Assembly: GCA_032191485.1 (NCBI GenBank)
Contig: JAVDOI010000010.1
Span: 23,648,555 to 23,712,554, forward strand
DNA length: 64,000 nucleotides
Direction: 5' to 3'
From: Leptoclinus maculatus
Taxonomy: Eukaryota > Chordata > Actinopteri > Perciformes > Stichaeidae
Below, one piece after another: positions 1 to 12,510 of this stretch (position 1 is its first letter; the number at the start of each line of letters is the position of its first letter). Below the pieces are notes generated by a model. It ran no database searches, had not been told where the DNA came from, and was given only the letters and a program-made list of their open reading frames with translations. The translations under genes and the position numbers were made by a program.

Positions 1-1239
1 ACACAATAATCTGCTAATTACTCTGATGAACAGAAATACCTGCTGTGCTGGAAGGTTTTGTAAGGAAACGTTCACAAATCCTTGCAGCAGCGCCGCTTTG
101 CGTCGCATCATCCTTGAGTGTTTGCAGCTTTTCTTTAAAGAGGGGGTGGGGGGTTAACCGGTTCATATATGCAGAATGTTGTGTCGTGTGGGCGGCGGCC
201 GCAGAGGAGGCCGCGCGCTGGGGACACATGTTGGAGGGATGACAGAAATACCACGGGAAAATCCGTCCCGGCAGCACCTGGCAGCACAAGAGCGGCATTC
301 AACAGCCTCCCACCACACCCGCTGCAAAGCCCGCGTGCGCTTAAACACCTTCTGCTTTCGTGGGGTATACAGTGTCGCCTCATTAGCATCTCATTTGCAT
401 ATTTATGTCGCAATATTTGGGGTTTTGGGGTTATTTTTCTAATTCTCACTCCCTCCGACGTTTGCAGTTATTCAATGGCACATTTTGATAATAATAATAA
501 TAATAACATGCATGTATTATGGCATGGTTAGATGCGTCATTCAGTCTCGTATACCAGCATTCACATGATTATGTTATGCACATTAATTATGATAACTCTT
601 TATTAAACATGAACCTAAGGATAAGACGACATCGTTTATGTCAGATCTCATTTCAATCTGCAGAATATTATTATTATTATTTGAAGGTCCAACTTTTACA
701 CTGACATAAAACAAAAATGATATCTAAAAAAAGTTGGTGACAAAAGAGGCTTATAATAAACACAGTTTGTCATAAACAAGAAGTATAAACGTTAATGTTA
801 AGTTTCTGAATGGAAAAATGTATCTCCGTTAAAACCAAGAGCTTCACGTTATCAAAGATAATTAATGAATCTTCAACCTTAACATTTGTGGTTAGATTAA
901 TAAACATAACATGTTTTTTTTCATCAGTAAGTGCTTTTATTTGCAGATCCAATATAAATATAAATCATCGTACAACAATATAAAAAATATGTTTCTCTCA
1001 TTCATTGTAATTAAATTAAAACATATATTATCACTTGTGAAAAAACAACAATAATAAATACATGATTGCCAGTTTCCTGAATTACGAAAATTAAATTATC
1101 AACATGATAAAACTATTTACAACATTGAATACAATATCTGTACAGTATAAGCTCACACGGTGCTCATGTGTTTCTTCGCAATGCGTCTTCAAGTGCACAT
1201 CCAACATTAGTCTTCACATTTACAATGTGCGGGTTCCCT
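1..1239. other. AT-rich region downstream of ptf1a (3' UTR plus intergenic)
   Basis: No coding region is recognisable here. The part next to 1240 must contain the ptf1a 3' untranslated region, because that gene is read right to left. A canonical AATAAA polyadenylation hexamer on the minus strand lies at 936-941, about 300 bases after the stop codon, and is a plausible but unproven cleavage signal. An octamer-like ATTTGCAT sits near 393-400. Short open frames at 14-449 overlap each other on both strands and have no family features. Confidence 0.5.
936..941 (-). terminator. candidate polyadenylation signal of ptf1a
   Basis: TTTATT on the plus strand reads AATAAA on the minus strand, roughly 300 bases downstream of the ptf1a stop codon in AT-rich sequence. 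It is the nearest canonical hexamer I noticed. Its use is inferred, not shown. Confidence 0.35.
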
Positions 1240-2176
1240 TCAGACCACCATGCCGAAAGGAGGCTCGTTTTCAATATCTGTGAGGCCCGGTTTGTTGTGC
1301 AGTTTTCGGGGGTCCTCCGGTGTCCAGACCTTGGCGGTGCGGATGATGTTCTGCTCCCGGAGTTGCTTCTCATCCGACCAGGACAGAGAGTGACCGGCCA
1401 GGGGAGGCAGGCCGTAGTCCGGGTCGCTGGGGGAGGGAGACCCTGAAGAGAGAAAACAATGAGAGAATTAGTGTGAAGCTTGTTTGTTTTTTTCTTCCTC
1501 TTTTTTTGTTTTCAGCCCCAAAAAAGCAGCATTTAGAGGTGTGCTCTGTGGACCTACTTGTTCCTCTGTGGCAAATGATGACCTTCTTGGGCTGCGCGTG
1601 CGACTCGCTGCTCGAGTTTCTGATGGGCAGGTCGGACTGCACGAGCTCGGCGAGGAAGTTGATGTAGCCGATGGCGAGCCGCAGCGTGTCCACTTTGGAC
1701 AGCCTCTTCTCGTAGGGCAGGGTCGGGATGTGGGTGCGAAGCCCCTCGAACGCGTCGTTGATGGACTGCATCCTCCGCCGCTCCCGGACGTTGGCCGCCT
1801 GCCGCAGGTGCTGCATCTCCGTGTCCGACCTCATCCGCCGCCGCCGCTTCAGCAGCGGCCCGCCGTGGTGGCCCATCCGCGGGGACATGTCCGGGGTGCT
1901 GTCGGCGCAGCCGTACGAGAACGTGGAGGACGAGGAGGAGAAGGACAGGTTGCCGATGTCGTAGTCCCCATCGTGCGGCGCCGCTCTGCCGCCCGCGTCT
2001 TTGCCGTAATAGTCTTGGAAGTGACTGGCGAGGAAGTCGACGTCGTCATCCAAGAAGTCATCAGTGTCCAAGTGTCTGTCCCTGGAGGACTGGTCGGTGA
2101 AGAAGTCATCGTCGTCGAAATAAGGAGGGGAGGAGAAAGAGTCGAGTCCGGAGAACGGGTCCAGCACGCTGTCCAT
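1240..2176 (-). CDS. ptf1a: Ptf1a, pancreas transcription factor 1 subunit alpha (bHLH), complete
   Basis: Class II bHLH transcription factor; the family partners with an E-protein and RBPJ/RBPJL in the nucleus and specifies exocrine pancreas and inhibitory neurons of cerebellum, dorsal hindbrain/spinal cord and retina. The coding sequence is complement(join(1240..1442,1558..2176)), 822 nt, 273 residues. Residues 1-60 are acidic and aromatic (MDSVLDPFSGLDSF start, DDDDFF). A Ser-rich tract follows, then RRRRMR near 111-116, the basic region RQAANVRERRRMQ at about 125-137 and helix-loop-helix to about 180 (SINDAFEGLRTHIP, LSKVDTLRLAIGYINFLAEL). Exon 2 supplies the RBPJ-interaction part: HSLSW (Trp 228) and KVWTPEDPR (Trp 246). 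The exon junction codes GT-RSPSPSDPDYG in register. The start is chosen at MDSV because this is the family N-terminus and the context is AAAGATGG; an upstream in-frame ATG lies in the 5' UTR. The C-terminal end FGMVV differs from the zebrafish ending as I recall it. Reading through the intron would give an aberrant tail. Confidence 0.98.
1443..1557 (-). other. ptf1a intron
   Basis: This 115-bp intron separates the bHLH exon from the C-terminal exon. The donor reads ACAA|GTAGGT and the acceptor CTCTTCAG|GGTCTCC. It splits an Arg codon (A|GG), and the join restores the conserved GTRSPSP peptide. Confidence 0.95.
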
Positions 2177-2303
2177 CTTTGTCCTCTCTCTGTCCCGTTG
2201 TCGCGGTAAACAATGACACACTGTGTTCGTCTTTTATCGCCTTTGCGTTCGCTGCTCGCGGTCAACAGTTAGTTTGAGTTGAAGAACCGGCACGCGAGGA
2301 TTC

Positions 2304-2309
2304 TTTATA
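2304..2309 (-). promoter_or_regulatory. TATA box of ptf1a
   Basis: The minus strand reads CTATAAAGAATCC at 2310-2298, about 130 bases upstream of the ATG. This predicts transcription starting around 2275-2280 and a 5' UTR of about 100 bases. The flanking 2230-2470 segment is GC-rich, as expected for a CpG-rich developmental promoter. Confidence 0.7.
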
Positions 2310-2469
2310 GCGACATCCATAGTCGCGTGCCGCTTGCCGGGAGTGCCAACCAATCACGGCTCTGTCCGCGAGGCGCACCTCGAGATAAGCCCCCCCACCC
2401 CTCCCCTCCCAGACACCACGCCCCCTATGTCCCCACTGTCCGGGGTTGAAGTAACATCTCAACTCTGCG

Positions 2470-5076
2470 CGGACACACCGGCCGTTCTGCTCTACCGACG
2501 ATTTAGAGTTCCCATTCTTTGTTTAACCGTGTAGCCTAAAATGTTTCCTCTGACAGGTTTAGATGAGTTGCTCCCCCGAAGTGAAGAGATTGACCAGACA
2601 CCGTTATGACCCCGGAATAGTGACACCATGTAGCCTCTATCACATCATTCTATTTCCTGAAAACGTTTCCCGCAGAAATCGTCCTATTGCGAATTACTGT
2701 ACTTGAGAATAAAAGCAGTCAACGTGACCTCAAGGATGTGCCCGAGTGATGCTTTACGTTTAAAACAGGCTGGTAGGACCTGAAGCAAGTGTTCATACAT
2801 GCATTGAGTTTCTCTCATAACAAAACAAACATTCATGTTACAGTTATTGTTATTATAAAAAGACGAGGTGGCTCAACACTCTTTATGGCTCATGTGCAAC
2901 AGCTGTCAAAACAATCATTTTATTATTGTCATTACGCCATTATTATTATTATTATTATTATTATTGTTGTCGTTAATGTATGTATTTATTTTTCTTTTCT
3001 TTTTTACCTTTAACGTATCTTATGTTTTACATATGTGTCTACTTATTTATAATTGTTTATTCAAATTGAATAAAATCAATTCAACACATAACGGAGAGAT
3101 CATGTTTGGAATGTGAACGGGCACTTGCAAAAAGCAAAAAAAAGACGTTTTAATTACCATATGTGACACATAATTGATACGACTGTTTTTTTTTATTGAC
3201 ACATGACCGGGCGCAGAATGTGGAGGAAGCCCGTCAGCACGTCGCTCTGAGCGGCTGAAGAACACGTGAGAGCAGCCCGCCTGGTGACCTGCAGAAGAGC
3301 CCTCAGCTCGGTCATTTATTCAGCGGTAAGTGGGCAGCACCGCCGCCATAAATACGTGCACCAGCAGAGTGGTCGATGGGCCACTTGTGCCAGCCACTGC
3401 GGTTTTGATTGGGACGACTGGTTGACAAATAAAGGCACAGTGGTGGGCCCTAAAGAGCGCGCGCGCGCCTCTCGGACACCTCACGCGACGTGTTAACGCA
3501 CCCTGGTACACCGAAAAGGAGACTACCCACCGGCCCCTGGGGGTCTGTAAGAACACATCTATTCAGTCCATTCAGCCAGAGGGCTCACTTTGTTTAGAAA
3601 AACGGCCCTTTCGCAGCGCACGGCTGGGTGCGCGCGCACCGCGTGTCTGCGGATGGATGGAAAGCTGCAACACGGACCGTGGCCGTGGGAAGAAGGCCAT
3701 TTGCGTCCCTATAGACAGTCAATGCAACATGTCGTGTTATAAATGAGCTTGTGTTTTGCTGTCTACATAATGAAGCCGTAGCGGGGACAGACGCACAATG
3801 CACGCACGTCCCGGTACCGACCAGGTGCTGAACGCACAACACAACACCAAACCCTGACAGGACCCTGCAGGACTGCGCTTTAAAGCGGCACCATGAGAAG
3901 AAGAAACAAACACATCCTCCATCAGCATACATCACTGTCTAAATATCATCACTGTGCTTCATCAACATTAAGTTAAGACAACACATGTCATGCACTGTTC
4001 GGACTGTTTAACATGTCTTTGTTCAGACAACATACACATTCAATTGTTTATTTTACTATTTTGATAATAGTGCCTCATTTGCATATTTAAACATAATATT
4101 ACAAAATATAATACAAAAAGTGTCTTAATATCAGTAATCAATGGGGAAGTTTCATGGTGATATCTATTATGTTATGTTTTTACCATATCCACCTGGAGTG
4201 TCTTCAACATTTTACAAAACATAGTTTTAAAATGAGTTTTTTTGTCCCGTTTCATTCCTCTATTCTGAACGTTCACAGGTTTGTTCACATCATTCATAGC
4301 CGTTTTTACATCACATTTTATTCATAAAAAACATGGAAAAGGAGACAGAGAGAGCTGCTCCCACACAGTCTGTGGAACTTATTTCAGTACCATTTAGAAC
4401 ATAATTAGATCATAAATAACATGATACATCATCATACTGACGTTTTAACAAATGAATAGAGACTCATGTTTTTCTAACGAAATATAAATTGACCTTTTGC
4501 ACTCAACAATAATTGCAATAATCCAAATAATTCATAGCCGTTATCCAGGATGAGATGATGTGTGGAAAAATGAAAGTTTATTTGTGAGAACTGCACAACA
4601 ACGTAGATGAAGAAGAAGGAGTGACTCCGTTGGCATGGTGACAGGTGGGATATAATTTATTCTTCTAATGTAAACATTGAATACACGGTTCTCAAAGTGA
4701 ACTATGTGGGGGGGGGGGTGCCTGAAAGTCTTTTTCATTTAAAGTGCCCCCGAATCTTTAGCACGCGGCCTGTCGGCTGTTTTCTGTCATTATGGAAACA
4801 CATAATGAGCATAAAGGTAACGCAGTGAACCCTCATTCTGGCGAAGTGATGACATCTTCATGTCGCAATATTTTCATATATCATCCACCCAGTTCCACGG
4901 GATGTCTTTCTGTCCTCGTGATGTGTTACCGACAGACACAAACACTATACAATACATGCAAAGTCTACAAACATCCCGGTGATAAAAAAACAATCTTCAA
5001 ACTGAGAACAATTTGCAATACTTCCTAACCTCGTCATTGACCTTCTTTTATTAAAACCGTATCACCAAAGCAACAG
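2470..5076. other. ptf1a upstream intergenic DNA
   Basis: No gene is supported. A (TTA)n tract lies at about 2937-2965. The segment at about 3200-3560 is GC-richer and contains E-box CACGTG and CAGGTG-like sites and a CCATAAAT (Hox/Cdx-like) motif, so it is a weak candidate for a promoter-proximal element. A G-run lies at 4708-4718. The rest is AT-rich unique-looking sequence. Confidence 0.4.
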
Positions 5077-5173
5077 CGTGTGTGTGTGTGCGTTTTGCAC
5101 TGACATGTTAGACAAGTGTGTGTGTGTGTGTATGTGTGTGTGTGTATGTGTGTGTGTGTGTATGTGTGTGTGT

Positions 5174-5250
<77 letters not shown>
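5077..5250. repeat. (TG)n microsatellite, imperfect
   Basis: Dinucleotide TG runs are interrupted by TATG, with the longest pure block at about 5179-5250. Long open frames in this interval on both strands only reflect the repeat. Confidence 0.98.
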
Positions 5251-5251
<1 letters not shown>

Positions 5252-5682
5252 CCACTCCTCCTTTTGCTCCAAATCAGATGATAATTCGAACCGTGCAGGT
5301 TTTTAACGCGCCGTGACCGCGCGCTCCACGCCGTCTCATTGATGAACGTGCTGTCATTCTGAACGGGCCGACCTGCGCGAGCGGAGCAAGTGTTTCGGTT
5401 CCCATGCGATCCCTCGGTCTGCAGCATGCAGCAGGCTGAACGGTGCATTAAGACCGAGCTCACTGTGCGCGCCAGGGGTGGTGGTGGTGGCGGGTAGAGA
5501 GGGCAGCGCGCGCACACACGCACATTTGACGAAAACAAATAATAATCATCAAATACTAATATGAGATGTAAAGTCTCATAAAGCCTAAGAGGTAACGATT
5601 CGACCCTCTCTGCTGTGAGATTATATTCAGCATTCATCTTGTTTGTCTTCCTCTGTTGCATTTAAATTTAGATCGATCCCAA

Positions 5683-5755
5683 ATATATATATATATAGAT
5701 ATATCTATATACATTTGGAAATATATACAATATATGTATATATATATATATATAC
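5683..5755. repeat. AT-rich simple repeat (TA)n
   Basis: Two runs of alternating TA (about 5683-5713 and 5735-5755) are separated by ordinary sequence. Confidence 0.9.
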
Positions 5756-5759
5756 AAAT

Positions 5760-7530
5760 GGAAAGAGGCTTTGCTACTCTTCAGGACAACACTTTATTTG
5801 AAGAGTCCATTCTAAAATATGTATATATTATATTCTAATCATTGTTAGATAAAAGAAAAGAAAATTATCTTCTAATAATTTCCTTTTCAAGAAAGAGGAA
5901 AGTAATTAGTTACCAATTATATAAAATAGGAATTTCCTTCAAAAAGCTCCATTTAAATGTGAATTTTTTGTTTGAAACTCAATCTACACATAATAAAAAA
6001 ATATAAATATACATATATTTTATATATTTTAGCTGTGCAAAAATAATGCATTTGAACATCCATCTTTAAGTAACAAATGACTGTTCTTTTTAGGAAACCT
6101 AAACTGTCATTATGGACCCATAAAACAATGCATTACTGTTGTTATCCACATCTCTAGTTTGTCTTTATCACAGTTTGTAAAGTAGCTTTGAATTTCTATC
6201 AAAAACTTTAAGGATAAATCTTCCTCCTCTGTGTTCATCTAATCCGATGAATGCTGTGTGTGTTTTCAGTTCATGAACACCTTGTCCGTCAACAAAGAGG
6301 AAAAGGAAATCCAGAAAGTGAACTACAGCAGACAAATGTGTGGAATTAGATGTTGGGCTAATCCTCCCACAGAGATTCAGTGGTAATCCCTCTAATCTCT
6401 GGCTACAGGGGATTATCCATCTGGATGACTAAAACAAATTAAAGGGATTTGCTGAACAGTAATTTAACAACTCCAGTCGATGCTCGTAACCTTTGCTCGC
6501 TGGTCACTTGAAGGTCGCTGCATTTATCTGATTCTTGACACATGTTTTAGAATGATTTATTTTCAATTCATAAAAAAAAACGTAACTTTATTCTCCACTT
6601 CTGTGTGATACACATCACATACACACATACTGTATGCAGTTTATTTAACATGTCATTCTTTTTGCTCATATCTGGTCAGGTTCTCTTTAATATTTGTGGA
6701 TATATTGAAGAGCGTTCACTCTACCATTTCATTTTTCATTAGGCTGGGGCATCTTTCGTTGAAATATAATGACTTTCACTGTTTTTTGGCAAAACACGAA
6801 ATGAAAATGAAATAAAAGGGGTTTAGTATTCCACACCAGATTAACATAGCAGTGGTTCCTTACAGCGTTTAGAACAGAACGTGTGGAGGTGGAATTCACA
6901 GAACATTCTGTTAAATACTATTGAATGTCATAAAACGTCATTGAAAAGCCATAGTACAGCAAGTCACAGGTTTCCATGGATCCTGGTTATACCAAGTACT
7001 AATACTTTTTCTTTTATTATTTCTTTTATTATTAATGCTACTACTTTCATTAAATGTGATTTATGTTATGTTCAAGTGCTACATATCGCAACAATAAGAG
7101 ACGGACAAATATAGTATTATTATTATATATTATCTTATGGGCCATGGTTGAGTCAGAACAGATGAGTTGATGTGTTGAGTTTCTGCTGTCTTGATGTCAA
7201 TGGAAAACTCAGGATGCAACAATACCAACCAACCAATCTTGAGATTCTCCAAGTTGTGTCCTCTGTGGTGTGGGCAGCACATCTTAAAACTAACTGTAAA
7301 GCTCAGGATTAGCTCGCCAAGATGAGATAGTGATGCAAATGAAATGAAATAATAACTGACAACCATGAAAGGATCACAACCCAGCTACAAAATAAAACCC
7401 AAACTGAAGGAGCTTCATGATGCAGATGGATAGTTTATTTTTCTATCTGCAATGTGAAGAAGAATCTTAAAGGTTAAAGGTTGTGCACGTGTTCTAGTTT
7501 TTCTTGTGTGTCTGAGTTTATTGAAAGAAG
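5760..7530. other. intergenic DNA containing a candidate enhancer
   Basis: No gene is supported. Most of it is AT-rich. The interval from about 6240 to 6540 is less AT-rich and dense in homeodomain-type sites, described as its own entry. Confidence 0.4.
6359..6423. promoter_or_regulatory. cluster of TAATCC (K50 homeodomain) sites with a CATCTG E-box
   Basis: TAATCC occurs at 6359-6364 and 6384-6389, TAATCT at 6393-6398 and the inverse GGATTA at 6410-6415, followed by CATCTG at 6418-6423. TAATCC is the core bound by OTX/CRX/PITX-class homeodomains. CATCTG is an E-box compatible with bHLH factors, including the PTF1 complex. Four such sites within 57 bp, 4 kb 5' of ptf1a, suggest an enhancer, for example for retina or brain expression. 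This is inference from motif density only. Confidence 0.35.
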
Positions 7531-7532
7531 TA

Positions 7533-7599
7533 TGACCATGTAGCTCAGGTGGTTAGTGGGCTGCTCAGAAGACCTGAGGTGGTGGGTTCAATATCATGT
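7533..7599 (+). repeat. tRNA-derived SINE head (fragment)
   Basis: The sequence shows a pol III A-box-like TAGCTCAGGTGG and, about 35 bases later, a B-box-like GGGTTCAATATC, the spacing of a tRNA-derived promoter. It lacks a plausible full cloverleaf and continues into a run of ACATACTATGACATTT-type repeats (7607-7760), so it is better read as a SINE remnant than a working tRNA gene. Confidence 0.5.
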
Positions 7600-9090
7600 T
7601 TTTTATGACATTTCTATAACATACTATACTATGACATTTTTGTGATATACTTTATTATGACATTTTAATGAAATTAATTTATTACATACTGTGACATTTC
7701 TAAGAAATATACTGATGACATACTAAACTATGACATTGTTTTATTACCTTTATGTCATACTACACTATTTCTTTTTTTCATGACATTTTCATGGCACTAT
7801 TTACTATGATATTTCAAGACAATTGTATGACATTTAATTCAGTGTGGCTTTGTAGCACAAAGGCCGTACAACTGCCTGTACCAAAGCACTCTGTATATAA
7901 TCCATCGGGCTTAATCATACTCTTCCGGGCGAAAGTACAAAAGTTTGCCGCGCTTCTCCTCACACAGCGTTGCCAACACCTGCGCAAAAAATACATCAAA
8001 ACGTGATCGGGAATCGTGTGCTATCTATTTTCTAGAGAGAGTCGCCCAGCGGTTTTCCCGAAAATCGGAGCAAGATTTCTCCATTCACTTGAATGGGGTT
8101 TCGGCATGAAGAGAGCTAAAAAAACACTTAACTTTTGGACACTGTAATGAACAGGAAACTGTCAGATTGCAACAGGTGTGATGGAGAAAGAAGAGAAGCC
8201 CCCTGCTTCAAGTTGTTCCCTCTACGTTACACAACACTCTGTTCATTAGCCTGTGATGCGTGTTGATTTCACTAAGTGCTCATCCACAGGTGGCATTGAT
8301 TTGCTCTGACATTAACATTGGGAAAAGTATAGCAAAATCAATATATAACGCAATGTTCCTTCTTACAATGATCTCCAGTTGACGCTTTGCAACATTCAGG
8401 TGAATTTAACAGCTGACCGCTTAATAATCTATAACAATCTATAACTTGTCCACCCTTGACCAGTTCTCTCTGCACCATAAGACTTTCTGTCACACTCAAC
8501 AGAAACACAGGTGGCCTGAGCTGTTTGACCAAAATGTCTTTCTTGCAGAGAGGACAGCCTCCTGCCTGTTGCTGTGTCCTCTGTAGCCTAATGAGATAAG
8601 GGGGGGGGGGGGCTCCTTTACTGTTGGACTGATAACTGCTGGACTTTGACTGGAACAGCAAACTGTGCGCTCCACCAGAAGCACCGTCTGAAGCCCACCA
8701 CCATTAAACACGGTGTTCTCCCACCCGTCAGCGTCTGAGTGCGTGTCTCTGTCCCACGCACTCAGACGACACACGTTTGTCCGAGCGGTGACGAAAGCAG
8801 GTCACAGGGTGTCAGCGCGAGAGCCGCTGCCTGAGCATCGGGGAGGCCTGGGAATCCTGCCACATGCAGGCGGAGACGCGGACAGAGAGCAGGGACAGAC
8901 GTCAGGAGGAGGGTGCCGAAAGGCCCTCTATGGAGGATAATGAGTGTGCACTGCTCGCTCACATCCAGGGCACCACATGAGAGTTCCAGGTCAACTTTAA
9001 CAATGACATGCTAGGTAGACCTCTAGCTCAGTGTGTGCACATACTGAAGTGAGGTTTGATCTCAGCCCAACATTGTGTGCTCAACGGTTC
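7600..9090. other. intergenic DNA, short imperfect repeats
   Basis: From 7605 to 7800 a degenerate unit around CTATGACATTTT recurs. A G-run lies at 8600-8611. No convincing coding exon is present; short frames on both strands overlap without family features. Confidence 0.35.
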
Positions 9091-9094
9091 GTAT

Positions 9095-9960
9095 CATATC
9101 CTACCAAAAGTTACTCCTCATCTTTTGTGCATCTTCCTACATAAGTCCAGCAACACTTGTCGATTATCCCTCGTTATATGCATACGGCTTTTTTGAAATA
9201 AAACAACAAAACCACTTGGTTAGGTTTAGGAATAGATCGTTGTTTGGGTTAAAATGACTGAAGTACGACATTAACTTCTCGTTCCACATGGGGAACGAAC
9301 TGCGGTCTCCTGGCTGAGACATCGCTATTTGTTGGACAGCATCCACCTCAAGTCCCGCCCACCGGGTGTGTGGTTTAGCCATCGCTAAGCATCGTCGGTC
9401 AAGACTGCGTGGATAACATACAATCAAATTAAGCACTATTTTTCTTAGGTATTGCTACGAATTGCCAAATGAGACCAGCCTGAATATCAACATTTTTTGT
9501 CCCAGAATGCTTTACAAACGTACAACTCACCGTCTTCCTCTCACCCTAACCCCTAACCTGCAGGCGGGCCAGTGGGTTTAAGCATAGACTGTGTAAACAA
9601 CACATTCTCACAAAAACAGACGCTTGGTCAGTGGCCCTACGCTTCAGTACGTCAGTTTGAGACGTGTCAGGGACAGCATGACAATATACGCTTGTTACAT
9701 GTATAGTTTATTTTTCTAATTTTAATTCCGTCTCCACAGGAGGTAAGGTTTAAGCAACAAAACCACTTCGTGAGGTTTAGGAAACAAGCGTGGTTGACAT
9801 CAATTTGACTGACTTATGAGTTATGAGTTATGTTACTAGCGGGTGACAAACGACTTACATGACTAAAGACAGATGTGACAAAGTGTCAACTTTTAGTTTT
9901 GTGTGGGAAGAACTTGTTGATAAAAGTCCTGTGTTAGATTGACCCATCCACCTCCTCTCC
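9095..9960. repeat. two copies of a dispersed teleost repeat (GGTTTAGG family)
   Basis: The sequence contains CAACAAAACCACTTGGTTAG and GGTTTAGGAATAGATCG, then GAACTGCGGTCTCCTGGCTG. A second, diverged copy at about 9650-9960 has CAACAAAACCACTTCGTGAG and TAAAAGTCCTGTGTT followed by GACCCATCCACCTCC. The same modules recur near 19.1, 23.6, 31.9, 38.6 and 60.2 kb. I know this as a frequent fish interspersed repeat but cannot assign a superfamily. Confidence 0.55.
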
Positions 9961-9979
9961 CCTTCACTCCTGGACAGTT

Positions 9980-11750
9980 TTGAGCCGGTATATTAACCAT
10001 GTAAACATGTTTATTTCTGGTGTAAAGTCGGCCACTTTAACAAGGGGGTCTATGGGGATTAGCCTCGCTTCTAGGGCCAGCTTCAAGAGGCCATTTGAGG
10101 AACTGCAGTTTTCAGCACTTCAGAGTTTACTTTATTTCTCAGCAGCAGAGGTTTGCCGCTTGGTTTTAAGAGGCTGAAGACGAAATCCTTAAAAAAAAAG
10201 GGAAAAGAAGTTGACAGAACTCAAGAGGAACAACGAAGGAGGGATCCGTCCTCTGGGATGGACAAACCTAATTCAACTGTATGCTTATTTAGGAGATAAA
10301 TACATAGGGACATAAAATATGCCCTATAATAACAGTACAAGCAACCAGTGAATGAGGGGGAGGGGAAGTAAAGTACACCCTACCAAACCTGCTAAAAACT
10401 CTTTTTTTAAACGTAATGATTATGATTATAATGAAAACATACATAGAGAATACAATCATTTGTCTTAGAGCAGCTGTTGTATTATTGTCTTCATCTGTAA
10501 GGTATCATCTCGGTGAAAAGGAATCCCAATTGACTCATCCGCTGCGGCCTGTAATTGGTTTGGGCGTTAATCTGGGGGGCTCCAGACTAAGAGCCTGGCT
10601 AATGTGAGGAGACCGGAGAGAGAGTCCAGCTCTGCCCTGGGGTGGGGGGGGGGGGGGGTGTTGACGGCTGCAGGGAGGATTGGAGGAGATTAACAGAGAT
10701 CTCTGAGCGTCCTCTAGAAACAACTCAGCCCAACTGTTCATCTGCTTTTCCGACGGGACAGGGGTCAGGGTCTAGGGAAAGTCCTGCATGCAAATGTGGC
10801 TTCCAGGGGGCCAAAGAAGGGCTCCCAGTTAGACCTGCAGCTCCTCCACATGTGTTCTTTTACTTGAGTTCTAAGTTGCCAAAGTGGGTACTAGACTTCT
10901 TGGACTGGGTACAAAGGGGATTTAAAAGTCCTTGACAGGGGTTGTAGGGGTCATTGACTTGGGTCAATTGTCCTTAAGTGGGATCCAGGGTCCTTGGAGG
11001 TACATGACAGGGTTGTAGGAGTCCTGGTATCTTTTGCTTCTTGACTGGGTGCTGGTGGTATTTGACCGGGATTTCAGATATTATCGTCTTGTTAAAATCT
11101 CTCAGAATATTGGGCCTTGTTCACCAATGATTTACATTTTATTCTTAAATGTGTTCATGTCTACGTTGGATTCATGACGTGTTCTTATTATTCGTACCTG
11201 TGTCCTTATAATGATGAATCCTGTTGTCCTCAGAAATTTAAGGCGAGTGCCAGTTGATCCTCATTTGCAAGTTAACGCCAACCCACTTAAAAGGGCGCGA
11301 GGCTGCAGGGCTGTGTGCTCACACAGAGGTCCAAAAGAAAGGTTTAGAGAATTCATTAATAAAAACAACTCCAACGTCAAATGAGCCGTCATGTTGAGTA
11401 GAATATGGATATGAATAAGCAAAACAGACAATGTTACTGGTTCTGTGTTGAAGTGTTAGTGTCGTGTTTATCCATTGGTTAAGACATAATACTTTGCAAA
11501 ATGAAAATATTTTTTACAAAATACGATAAATAATAAAAAGATATTATTTTTATTTTGTAATTAAAATCCTATATTGCATTGCTGTTAAAAACAGCAAGTT
11601 AAAGAGCAACTATGCTTGTGCCATTCACCATGCTCATGCTCTTTACGTTCATCTCACTATTCCTCACATTTTTATTTTATTCAACCAAATGAGTGAACAC
11701 GTGACATTGTGAATATAAGGTATAAGGTCCCTACCCACTGTCCCAACCGT
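9980..11750. other. intergenic DNA
   Basis: No gene is supported. A poly-G tract lies at about 10639-10659. The stretch from 10530 to 10800 is GC-richer and contains GTAATTGG and GTTAATC homeodomain-like cores, but nothing decisive. Confidence 0.35.
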
Positions 11751-11751
11751 C

Positions 11752-12510
11752 CAGTGGTGGGCCGTCAGGGCCAGCAAGGCCTTCTCTGCTGGCCTAAACA
11801 GAATCACAAAATGATATCTATTTTATAATTTAATTATTTTTCATAAATACACTACATGTATTCTAAATATTGTTCCCATTATCTTATTTTCTCATTGCAC
11901 AGCTACTGTCTTCCTCAGTTGCTCTGCTTCCAGTGCAGCTTGTTTTAAGTAGAGCTTTTATCCAATCAGATTTCACCTCTGTGTCTCTAGGTAAGAAGAG
12001 AGGCCCGAGGCCTGCAGACTCACAAGTGAATCCATGTGCAGTTTAAGTGAATGGGGACGATATTGTTGATTGTCATAGTGTTCAACCAATCAGATCTTTA
12101 GTTTGACATGTTGGGCGTATTCTTTGACGTGTCAGAGATGTGTAGGTAGCCTACAAGTACGTCAGCATTAACGTGCAACGTGATTGGTCAGTGGGCTAGG
12201 GTCACTGTTGTGAAGCTGAAGCTAGCTAGCAGAAGTTAGTATTAGTAAGGGTGTTTGGACCTACGCTAGATTTGCTAACCAAGGCAGCAACACGACACCA
12301 TAGCACGACAGGACACTTACAAGCTACGGTGCTTTTGAAAACTTTTGCTGAGACCCGAGTGGATCTATAACTCAACGAACACGTTCACAGGAGGACCTCT
12401 GGCTGGAACTGAACCGCACCGATGTTCTATACAACCGCGGTATTCAACTCTTTGTAATCAAAGAAAGGAGGATGGACTTTGTCTTTAAGTGAACAGCAGC
12501 TTTGGTAAGT
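11752..12510. mobile_element. possible DNA transposon remnant
   Basis: The left part begins CAGTGGTGGGCCGTCAGGG and continues with AAGGCCTTCTCTGCTGGCC, which resembles the terminus of a hAT-type non-autonomous element. I could not find the opposite terminus, so the right boundary is a guess. Confidence 0.3.

Noticed and set aside
1484..2209. 241-codon plus-strand frame opposite ptf1a exon 1
   Set aside because: It is the antisense of a GC-rich coding exon; composition alone keeps it open, and it has no domain features.
5034..5661. Long His-Thr or Cys-Val open frames
   Set aside because: They are dinucleotide (TG)n repeats read in frame; the same applies at 12743-13009, 14315-14766 and 54816-55295.
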